Shown in pieces: positions 18,276 through 25,314 of a stretch of 64,000 nt of DNA (position 1 is the stretch's first letter; the number at the start of each line of letters is the position of its first letter). The DNA is taken from positions 1 to 64,000 of the forward strand of contig NZ_WKJK01000019.1 of assembly GCF_009674535.1 (NCBI RefSeq), written 5' to 3'. Under the pieces are notes generated by a model. That model saw only the letters and a program-made list of their open reading frames with translations, searched no databases and had not been told where the DNA came from. A program made the position numbers and the translations under genes. This stretch comes from Duganella guangzhouensis. GTDB taxonomy: Bacteria; Pseudomonadota; Gammaproteobacteria; Burkholderiales; Burkholderiaceae_D.

Positions 18276-20459
18276 ATGAATAAAATCACAGGATGGCTGA
18301 CCACGCTCGCCTGCGCCGGCCTGCTGGCCGCGTGCGGCGGTGGTGGCGGCTCGGCAGGTACCCCAGTCAATGGTACCGGCACGGTGACTTCCAAGGCCGC
18401 CAGCGTCATTTTGACGGCCGGCGCTACCACCATTGCTTCGTCCGGTGCCGATGGCACCGAAGTGACGCTGACCGCCATTGTGCGCGACTCCGGCGGTAAC
18501 GCGCTGTCCGGCGAAACCGTCAGCTTCACCACCAGCTCGGGCACGATTTCCAGCACCAACCGCACCACCGATACCTCCGGTCAGGTGATTGAAAAGCTCA
18601 GCGTCAAGGGCGATTCCTCGCTGCGCACCATCACCATCACCGCCAAGGCCGGCAGCGTCACGTCGTCGGCCGTCACCGTGCAGGTGGTGAATTCGGTGCC
18701 GACGCTGACGCTGACCACCAGTTCCGGCACGTTGGCCTCGGCCGGCATCACCGGCAATGAAGTCACCGTCACCGCGCTGGTGCGCGACGCCAGCAATAAT
18801 GTGCTGCCGGGCGTGACCGTGAGCATGAGCAGCAATTCCGGCAGCCTGACCGTCAGCAACGCCACCACCGACAGCAGCGGCATTGTCACCGGCAAGCTGG
18901 GCACCGGCAGCGACTCGACGTCGCGCGCCATCACCGTTAGCGCCAGCGTCAGCGGTTCGGCGGTGGCCACCACCGTGGTCAACGTCAGCGGCAACAAGCT
19001 GACCGTCAACGCGGCCTCGTCGATCAATGTGGGTTCCAGCACCGACGTCACCGTCAAGCTGGTGGACTCGGCCGGCAATGCGCTGACCGGCAAGACTGTC
19101 ACCTACAGCTCCAACGCCAACTCGCTGAGCGTCAAGGATGGAGGTTCGGCCGTGACCAACTCGGCCGGCCAGCTGGTGCTGAGCTATGCGGCCAGCGGCG
19201 GCTCGGCGGATGTGATCACCGTCAAGTCGATGGGCGAGATCGCGTCGACCAGCATTGCCATCAATTCCTCCACCTTCGCGCTGAAGCTGCTGGACAGCAG
19301 CGGCAATGTCGAGACCTCGGCCAATATCGGCGGCTGCCAGCAGGTGGCGGTCACCAACGCGCCGGGCAGCACGGTCACCATCAGCACGTCGCGCGGCACC
19401 GTGTACAGCAATTCGTCGTGCACCACCGCGCTCAGCAGCGCTCTTAGCGTCAGCAGCGGCGCCGCCACCGCCTACGTCAATGCCACCGGCCCCGGTGTGG
19501 CCACGCTGACCGCCACCTCGGGCGGCCAGACCACCCAGAACAACCTGGAGTTCGTGGCGCCGCTGACCAGCAGCGCGACCATCTCGATCCAGGCCGATCC
19601 GGCCACCATCGGCGTCAACACCACCACCAGCACCAGCCAGCAGTCCACGCTGCGCGCGGTGGTGCGCGACGGCACTGCGGAGAACAACCTGGTCAAGAAT
19701 GCGCCAGTGTCGTTCTCGATCCTGGCCGATGCCAGCGGTGGCTCGCTGAGCCAGCCGGCGCTGGTCAATACCGGCACCGACGGCTCCGCCACCGCCAGCT
19801 TCATCGCCGGCACCTCGGCCACCGCCACCAATGGCGTGCAGATCCAGGCGCGCATCATCGGCGGTTCCAATGCCACCGCCACCGTCAACCTGACCGTGGC
19901 GCAGAAATCGCTGTTCATCAGCGCCGGCACCGGTAACACGGTCGGCGTGCCGACCACCGCCACCTATCAGATGGACTACGTGGTGATCGTCACCGACGCC
20001 GCCGGCAATGCGGTATCGGGCGTCAACCTGACCGCCTCGGTGTTGCCGTCGACCTACTACAAGGGTTATCTGGGCTACACCTCGCCGTCCGGTCCGTGGG
20101 AACCGGTGGTGCGTATTTCGTGCAGCAACGAGGACGTCAACAACAACGGCATCCTGGATGCCGGCGAAGACACCAACGGTAATGGCAAGCTGGATCCGGG
20201 CATTCCGGTCACCGTGACGCCAAGCGTGACCACCGATTCCACCGGCCGCGCCACGGTCTCGCTGGTGTACCCGCGCGACCGGGTTAACTGGCTGGATGTG
20301 AACCTGACGATACGCGGTCAGGCCAGCGGCACTGAGTCCACCTACACCTCTCTGGTACACTTGATGGGATTAAGCACCGATTACACTACCCAGACCGTCA
20401 CCCCGCCGGGCGTGAACAGTCCTTACGGGGTGGCGACTCAGTGCAGCAACCCCTTATAA
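18276..20459 (+). CDS. Big-1 (intimin/invasin-like Ig) repeat lipoprotein
   Basis: The 727-residue protein has a lipoprotein signal with C20 in GLLAACGGGGG, then several bacterial Ig-like (Big-1) modules rich in Thr/Ser/Val, recognisable by repeats such as TLTAIVRDSGGNALSGETVSF, VTVTALVRDASNNVLPGVTV and TDSSGIVTGKL. Near the end, residues 620-642 (DVNNNGILDAGE, DTNGNGKLDPG) form two Ca-binding-type loops like those of thrombospondin or dockerin repeats. It has no beta-barrel, so it is a lipid-anchored surface or periplasmic protein. It lies 27 bp after pilQ and 18 bp before aroKB, splitting the usual pilQ-aroK junction; a role in adhesion or in pilus stability is inferred. Confidence 0.85.
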   Translation: MNKITGWLTTLACAGLLAACGGGGGSAGTPVNGTGTVTSKAASVILTAGATTIASSGADGTEVTLTAIVRDSGGNALSGETVSFTTSSGTISSTNRTTDTSGQVIEKLSVKGDSSLRTITITAKAGSVTSSAVTVQVVNSVPTLTLTTSSGTLASAGITGNEVTVTALVRDASNNVLPGVTVSMSSNSGSLTVSNATTDSSGIVTGKLGTGSDSTSRAITVSASVSGSAVATTVVNVSGNKLTVNAASSINVGSSTDVTVKLVDSAGNALTGKTVTYSSNANSLSVKDGGSAVTNSAGQLVLSYAASGGSADVITVKSMGEIASTSIAINSSTFALKLLDSSGNVETSANIGGCQQVAVTNAPGSTVTISTSRGTVYSNSSCTTALSSALSVSSGAATAYVNATGPGVATLTATSGGQTTQNNLEFVAPLTSSATISIQADPATIGVNTTTSTSQQSTLRAVVRDGTAENNLVKNAPVSFSILADASGGSLSQPALVNTGTDGSATASFIAGTSATATNGVQIQARIIGGSNATATVNLTVAQKSLFISAGTGNTVGVPTTATYQMDYVVIVTDAAGNAVSGVNLTASVLPSTYYKGYLGYTSPSGPWEPVVRISCSNEDVNNNGILDAGEDTNGNGKLDPGIPVTVTPSVTTDSTGRATVSLVYPRDRVNWLDVNLTIRGQASGTESTYTSLVHLMGLSTDYTTQTVTPPGVNSPYGVATQCSNPL

Positions 20460-20477
20460 AAGTAAGTTGGATCGTGC

Positions 20478-22121
20478 ATGCAAAATGTGTTTCTCGTCGG
20501 CCTGATGGGGGCAGGAAAGACCACCATCGGCCGCATCCTGGCGCGCAAGCTGGGAATGAAGTTTGTAGATTCGGACCATGAGATCGAGGCGCGCACCGGC
20601 GCCTCGATCCCGTGGATCTTTGAAATCGAAGGCGAAGCCAGCTTTCGTCGCCGTGAGGCGGACGTCATTCGTGAACTGAGCGGCCAGCCCGGCCTGGTGC
20701 TGGCCACCGGCGGCGGTTGCGTGCTGAATGCCGACAACCGCGCCTTCCTGAAGTCGCGCGGCACCGTGGTCTACTTGCGCGCCAGCATCAACAGCATTCT
20801 GCAGCGCACCGCGCACGACAAGAACCGGCCGTTGCTGCAAACCGCCGATCCGCGCAAGAAACTCGAAGAATTGATGGCGGTGCGTGATCCTTTGTACATG
20901 GAAATTGCCGATTTGGTCATCGATACCGGCCGTCCTAACGTACAATCGATGGTTCAGACCATAATCAACCAGTTGGCCACCAAGGCTTGCGAAGCCGCGC
21001 CCAACTGTGTCACCCATGCCGAACCATCGATGAACGAACAATCCAACATCCTGTTAAACGTAGATCTGGGCGAGCGCAGCTACCCGATCGCCATCGGCCC
21101 CGACCTGCTGGACGATGTCTCGCTGCTGGCGCGCCATGTGAATGGCAGCAAGGTGGCCGTGGTCTCCAACACCACCGTGGCACCGCTGTACCTGGCGCGC
21201 ATCGAAGCCGGTTTGCGTGATGCTGGCAAGCAAGTTATTCCCGTGATCCTGCCGGATGGCGAGGAGCACAAGCATTGGGGCAGCCTGATGCAGATCTTTG
21301 ACGCGCTGCTGGAACACAAGGCCGACCGCAAGACCACGCTGGTGGCGCTGGGCGGCGGCGTGATTGGCGACCTGACCGGCTTTGCGGCCGCCAGCTATAT
21401 GCGCGGTGTCGACTTCATCCAGGTGCCGACCACGCTGCTGTCGCAGGTCGATTCCTCGGTGGGCGGCAAGACCGGCATCAACCATCCGCTGGGCAAGAAC
21501 ATGATCGGCGCGTTCTACCAGCCGCGCGCGGTGATCGCCGATACCGCGACGCTGGAAACCCTGCCGGAGCGCGAACTGTCGGCCGGCTTGGCCGAGGTCA
21601 TCAAGTACGGCGCGGTGATCGACCTGGCGTTCTTCGAGTGGATCGAAGCCAATATTGAAAAACTGATGGCGCGCGACAAGGGCGCGCTGGCCTACGCGAT
21701 CGCGCGTTCGTGCGAGATCAAGGCCGACGTGGTGCGTCAGGACGAGCGCGAGGGCGGCCTGCGCGCCATCCTCAACTTCGGCCACACCTTCGGCCACGCC
21801 ATCGAGGCCGGCATGGGCTATGGCGCCTGGCTGCACGGCGAGGCGGTCGGTTGCGGCATGGTGATGGCGACCGAGCTGTCGCAGCGCATGGGCCTGATCG
21901 ATGCCGACACTGTGGCGCGCGTGCGCAAGCTGATCGCGGCCGCCGGCCTGCCAACCACCGCGCCGGACCTGGGCGTGGAAAAATGGCTGGAGGCGATGGA
22001 AGTCGACAAGAAGAACGAGGGCGGCGCCATCAAGTTCATTCTGATGAATGGGCTGGGTTCGCCGAAAATCAGCAACGCGCCGCAGGAATTGCTGCTGGCG
22101 ACGCTGGCAGCCTGCGTCTAA
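20478..22121 (+). CDS. aroKB: Bifunctional shikimate kinase / 3-dehydroquinate synthase (AroK-AroB fusion)
   Basis: One uninterrupted 547-residue frame holds two shikimate-pathway enzymes. Residues 1 to about 172 are shikimate kinase: P-loop GLMGAGKT (8-15), shikimate-binding DSDHEIE, GGGCVL, and lid KNRPLL. Residues from about 185 on are dehydroquinate synthase: ALGGGVIGDLTGFAAASY, SVGGKTGINHPLGKNM, and metal-binding GHTFGHAIE. The usual AroB start methionine is retained in frame at 21030, but no ribosome site precedes it, so synthesis as one polypeptide is most likely; internal initiation is not excluded. The steps catalysed (second and fifth) are not consecutive. The dgt gene follows by 14 bp. 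Confidence 0.93.
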   Translation: MQNVFLVGLMGAGKTTIGRILARKLGMKFVDSDHEIEARTGASIPWIFEIEGEASFRRREADVIRELSGQPGLVLATGGGCVLNADNRAFLKSRGTVVYLRASINSILQRTAHDKNRPLLQTADPRKKLEELMAVRDPLYMEIADLVIDTGRPNVQSMVQTIINQLATKACEAAPNCVTHAEPSMNEQSNILLNVDLGERSYPIAIGPDLLDDVSLLARHVNGSKVAVVSNTTVAPLYLARIEAGLRDAGKQVIPVILPDGEEHKHWGSLMQIFDALLEHKADRKTTLVALGGGVIGDLTGFAAASYMRGVDFIQVPTTLLSQVDSSVGGKTGINHPLGKNMIGAFYQPRAVIADTATLETLPERELSAGLAEVIKYGAVIDLAFFEWIEANIEKLMARDKGALAYAIARSCEIKADVVRQDEREGGLRAILNFGHTFGHAIEAGMGYGAWLHGEAVGCGMVMATELSQRMGLIDADTVARVRKLIAAAGLPTTAPDLGVEKWLEAMEVDKKNEGGAIKFILMNGLGSPKISNAPQELLLATLAACV

Positions 22122-22135
22122 GCCCGGAGGCGGTC

Positions 22136-23272
22136 ATGGCGCCGGAAGAATATCTCGCTCCCTACGCGGCCCATTCGGAAGGCGGCGCCGGCCGCCGTTA
22201 TCCGGAGACGTCGCATGCGTCGCGCAGCCAGTTCCAGCGCGACCGTGACCGCATCATTCACTCCTCGGCGTTCCGCCGGCTGGAGTACAAGACCCAGGTG
22301 TTCCTCAATCACGAGGGTGATCTGTTCCGCACCCGGCTGACGCACAGCCTGGAGGTGGCGCAGATCGGCCGTTCGCTGGCGCGCAATCTGCGGCTGAACG
22401 AGGATCTGGTGGAGGCGATTTCGCTGGCTCACGACCTTGGTCACACGCCGTTCGGCCATGTCGGCCAGGATGTGCTCAATGAGTGCATGAAGGATTACGG
22501 CGGTTTCGAGCACAATCTGCAAAGCCTGCGCGTGGTCGATGAGCTGGAAGAGCACTACGGCGCCTGGAACGGTCTCAATCTGATGTTTGAAACGCGCGAG
22601 GGCATCCTCAAGCACTGCTCGCTGAATAATGCCAAGCAGTTGGGGACGGTGGCGCAGCGTTTTATTGATCGCACCCAGCCGTCGCTGGAGGCGCAGCTGA
22701 CCAATCTGGCCGATGAGATCGCCTACAACAGTCACGACATCGATGACGGTTTGCGGTCCGGCCTGATCACCATCGCGCAGCTGGAGCAGGTGGATTTCTT
22801 TGCGCGGCTGTGGCGCGATGTGCAGCAAGCCTTCCCTGGCCTGTCGGGCCGGCGCGCGATTTACGAAACCTTGCGGCGGTTGATCACCGCGCTGGCGGAC
22901 GATCTGATCGTCACCTCCACCGCGCGCATTGCCGAGGTCGCTCCCAAGCATATCGACGATGTGCGCGCGGCACCGCCGCTGATCCGCTTTTCGGACGATA
23001 TGCGCAAGGATGCGACCGAGCTGAAGCGCTTCCTGTATGCCAATCTGTACCGGCATTACAAGGTGGGGCGGATGCGGGTGAAGGCCAGCCGCATCGTGCG
23101 CGAGCTGTTTGATTCCTTCATGGCCGAGCCCGCTTTGCTGCCGCCGGATTACCAGGACAAATCGGGCGATGTGCACAAGCAGGCGCGCAAGATCGCCGAC
23201 TACATCGCTGGCATGACCGACCGCTACGCCATCCGCGAACACCGCCGCCTGTTCTCGCTGGACGAACTCTGA
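22136..23272 (+). CDS. dgt: Deoxyguanosinetriphosphate triphosphohydrolase-like protein
   Basis: This HD-domain enzyme is expected to hydrolyse dNTPs to deoxynucleosides and triphosphate. The 378-residue protein shows the metal-binding HD signature: H in RTRLTHSLEVAQ, the pair in AHDLGHTPFGH, and D in EIAYNSHDIDD. GGAGG lies 5 bp before the ATG at 22136; the frame is open far upstream but only overlaps aroKB. It is the dGTPase type-2 (shorter) subfamily. Placement after aroB is common in Betaproteobacteria. Confidence 0.92.
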   Translation: MAPEEYLAPYAAHSEGGAGRRYPETSHASRSQFQRDRDRIIHSSAFRRLEYKTQVFLNHEGDLFRTRLTHSLEVAQIGRSLARNLRLNEDLVEAISLAHDLGHTPFGHVGQDVLNECMKDYGGFEHNLQSLRVVDELEEHYGAWNGLNLMFETREGILKHCSLNNAKQLGTVAQRFIDRTQPSLEAQLTNLADEIAYNSHDIDDGLRSGLITIAQLEQVDFFARLWRDVQQAFPGLSGRRAIYETLRRLITALADDLIVTSTARIAEVAPKHIDDVRAAPPLIRFSDDMRKDATELKRFLYANLYRHYKVGRMRVKASRIVRELFDSFMAEPALLPPDYQDKSGDVHKQARKIADYIAGMTDRYAIREHRRLFSLDEL

Positions 23273-23284
23273 TACGCCTCAACC

Positions 23285-23307
23285 GGGGCTAGCGTTCCGC
23301 TTGACCC
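23285..23307. repeat. Short imperfect TTC-loop hairpin, possible remnant of the palindrome family
   Basis: Arms GGGGCTAGCG and CGCTTGACCC pair at 8 of 10 positions around the loop TTC. Both the apex (AGCG-TTC-CGCT) and the ends (GGGG, TGACCC) match the two long palindromes at 1-83 and 63628-63712, with the middle missing. It lies 12 bp after the dgt stop codon and has no T-run. Confidence 0.45.
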
Positions 23308-23354
23308 GCGCGCTTGTGCGGCCGATGATGAAAGCTACCTCGGAGGCCGCCATC

Positions 23355-23654
23355 ATGGACGAGCAACGCATCAGCCTGCTAGAGACGGACGTCGCCGTCA
23401 TCAAATCCAACTACGTCCGCAACGATGCCTTTGCCGAATTGAAAGTCACGGTAGAGAGCAACTTCGCATTCTTGAACCAGAAGGTAGACGATAACTTCAA
23501 CTTCCTGAACCAGAAGATGGATAGCAAATTCCATTATCTGGACGAGAAAATCGACCGCAAAATCCATGAGGCAACCGTCACGATTTTGAAGTGGACATTC
23601 GCCATGCAGCTCACCTTCACCGCGCTGATCCTCGGCGCGGTGAAATATTTTTAG
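23355..23654 (+). CDS. Small coiled-coil, C-terminally membrane-anchored protein
   Basis: The 99-residue protein starts at ATG 23355, with GGAGG 8 bp upstream. After MDEQRISLLETDVAVIK come near-repeats of a coiled-coil unit (NFAFLNQKVDD, NFNFLNQKMDS, KFHYLDEKIDR), each 11 residues, and then one C-terminal membrane segment (LKWTFAMQLTFTALILGAV). The plan resembles DUF1640/CCDC90-like small proteins. It is the first of three similar genes with tight spacing (11 and 15 bp). Function is unknown. Confidence 0.75.
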   Translation: MDEQRISLLETDVAVIKSNYVRNDAFAELKVTVESNFAFLNQKVDDNFNFLNQKMDSKFHYLDEKIDRKIHEATVTILKWTFAMQLTFTALILGAVKYF

Positions 23655-23665
23655 CGGAGACCGCC

Positions 23666-23923
23666 ATGGAATTGCAGGAGCTGGAAAAATATTTCGCCAC
23701 CAAGGTCGACTTGATGGCTTTTCGCGAAGAGGTGGCGAAACAGTTTGGCAGTCTGCAGGCCGAAATAGCCAAGGTACACATCGAAATCATTTCCCGCGAC
23801 ACCAAGCTGGCGTCGCTCGAAACCAAAATTGCCCAATTCGAGACCCGCATCATCAAGTGGTTCGTCGCCACGGCGATGCTGCTGGTCGCTGCAGCCTTTG
23901 CGGCCGGCCGTTACCTACCCTAG
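23666..23923 (+). CDS. DUF1640-like coiled-coil membrane protein, copy A
   Basis: The 85-residue protein begins MELQELEKYFATKVDLMAF, continues as an amphipathic coiled coil, and ends with a membrane segment (FVATAMLLVAAAFAAGRYLP). Its 5' and 3' ends are nearly identical in DNA to the next gene, showing a tandem duplication. Relative to that copy it has seven extra residues (SRDTKLA), exactly one heptad of the coiled coil. GGAGA lies 5 bp before the ATG. Confidence 0.8.
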   Translation: MELQELEKYFATKVDLMAFREEVAKQFGSLQAEIAKVHIEIISRDTKLASLETKIAQFETRIIKWFVATAMLLVAAAFAAGRYLP

Positions 23924-23938
23924 GCATTGGAGACTGCC

Positions 23939-24175
23939 ATGGAATTGCAGGAGCTGGAAAAATACTTCGCCACCAAGGTCGACCTGATGGCTTTCCGCGA
24001 AGATGTGGCCACGCAATTCGGCAAAGTGTACGCCGAGATTGCACATGTTCACGTCGAGATCGCGCGGCTGGAAATCAAGGTGGCCCAGCTGGAGACCCGC
24101 ATCATCAAGTGGTTCGTCGCCACGGCAATGGTGCTGGTCGGGGCGGCGTTTGCGGCCGGGCGGTATCTGCCTTAG
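23939..24175 (+). CDS. DUF1640-like coiled-coil membrane protein, copy B
   Basis: The 78-residue paralogue of the preceding gene shares the N-terminus MELQELEKYFATKVDLMAF and the C-terminal anchor FVATAMVLVGAAFAAGRYLP. The central coil is one heptad shorter. TTGGAGA precedes the ATG. The stop codon overlaps the mutY stop tail-to-tail. Function unknown; the anchor plus coil suggests homo- or hetero-oligomers with the two genes upstream, with the coil in the cytoplasm. Confidence 0.8.
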   Translation: MELQELEKYFATKVDLMAFREDVATQFGKVYAEIAHVHVEIARLEIKVAQLETRIIKWFVATAMVLVGAAFAAGRYLP

Positions 24176-25302
24176 AACATGCGCTGCTGCGCTTCGCGGC
24201 GGTCGCCCACCAGTTCCAGCAGCAGCTTTTTCACCGGTGCCGGTAGCGCGGCGTCGGCCAGGCCGGCGACATTCACCCAGACGTAAGCGGTCTGCGCCGC
24301 CATCGCTTGTCGGCGCGCCAGTGTGATGTGGTAGGGCGCGATGTGCAGCTTGTAGTGGGTGAAGACGTGCGTTACCGTCGACAGCCGTTCGCAGGACTCC
24401 ATCTCGCCAAACTTGCCCACCACTTGCAGCAGCGCGTCGTGATCGGCTTCCGGCACCTCGTCATCCTCGGCGCCGACGTGGCCGTCCAGCTCCGGCAGCG
24501 ACAGCAAACCGCCCCAGATACCACTTGGCGGACGCTGCTCCAGCAGCACCTGTCCGCCATCGACGATCGCCAGCATCACCGCATGCTTTTCCGGTGTCGC
24601 CTTCTTCGGCTTGCGCACCGGCAGATCGCGCGTGCGGCCGGTGGCGAAAGCCACGCAGCGCGGCTGCATCGGACAGCGCTCGCACGACGGACTGCTACGC
24701 GTGCACAGCGTCGCGCCCATGTCCATCAAACCCTGCGTGTACGACTCGATGCCCACCTCAGGCAACAACGCCTCGGCGCGGCGCCACATGGACTCCTCGG
24801 TCTTTTTCTCGCCCGGATAGGTGTCGATGCCGAACACCCGCGCGAACACGCGCTTGACGTTGCCATCCATGATGGCCGCACGCCGGCCGCTGGAAAACGC
24901 CGCGATCGCCGCCGCCGTCGAACGGCCGATGCCCGGCAACTCGGCCAGCAACAGCGGATCGGAAGGAAACACGCCATCGTACTCAGCCACCACGCGCTGC
25001 GCGCACTTGTGCAGATTGCGCGCCCGCGTGTAGTAACCCAGGCCGCTCCACTGCGCCATCACATCCTCGACTGGCGCCGCCGCCAGATCGCGCAGGGTAG
25101 GGAAGCGCTCCAGGAAGCGCGCGTAATAGCCCAGCACCGCCGACACCTGGGTCTGCTGCAACATTATTTCCGACAGCCAGATCAGATACGCATCGCGCGT
25201 GTTCTGCCACGGCAGCACATGCCGTCCATGCACTTTTTGCCAGCCGATCAGGTCGGCCGAAAAACTCGGGTCCGCAAAATTCTCTACTGCTACAACTTTC
25301 AT
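24172..25302 (-). CDS. mutY: A/G-specific adenine glycosylase
   Basis: MutY removes adenine mispaired with 8-oxoguanine. The 376-residue protein has the catalytic glutamate E45 (SEIMLQQTQV), the helix-hairpin-helix LPGIGRSTA (122-130), the catalytic aspartate D146 (IMDGNVKR), and the [4Fe-4S] cysteines 200, 207, 210 and 216 with the standard C-x6-C-x2-C-x5-C spacing. The C-terminal NUDIX-like domain that reads 8-oxoG follows. It is downstream of the dynamin-like gene (12 bp) and mutM, so both oxoG-repair glycosylases may be co-expressed. Confidence 0.97.
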   Translation of the reverse strand: MKVVAVENFADPSFSADLIGWQKVHGRHVLPWQNTRDAYLIWLSEIMLQQTQVSAVLGYYARFLERFPTLRDLAAAPVEDVMAQWSGLGYYTRARNLHKCAQRVVAEYDGVFPSDPLLLAELPGIGRSTAAAIAAFSSGRRAAIMDGNVKRVFARVFGIDTYPGEKKTEESMWRRAEALLPEVGIESYTQGLMDMGATLCTRSSPSCERCPMQPRCVAFATGRTRDLPVRKPKKATPEKHAVMLAIVDGGQVLLEQRPPSGIWGGLLSLPELDGHVGAEDDEVPEADHDALLQVVGKFGEMESCERLSTVTHVFTHYKLHIAPYHITLARRQAMAAQTAYVWVNVAGLADAALPAPVKKLLLELVGDRREAQQRMF

Positions 25303-25314
25303 CGTGTTCCTAAA

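Noticed and set aside
21030..22121. Separate aroB gene starting at ATG 21030
   Set aside because: The frame is continuous with aroK from 20478 and there is no ribosome site before this ATG; the fused reading is simpler.
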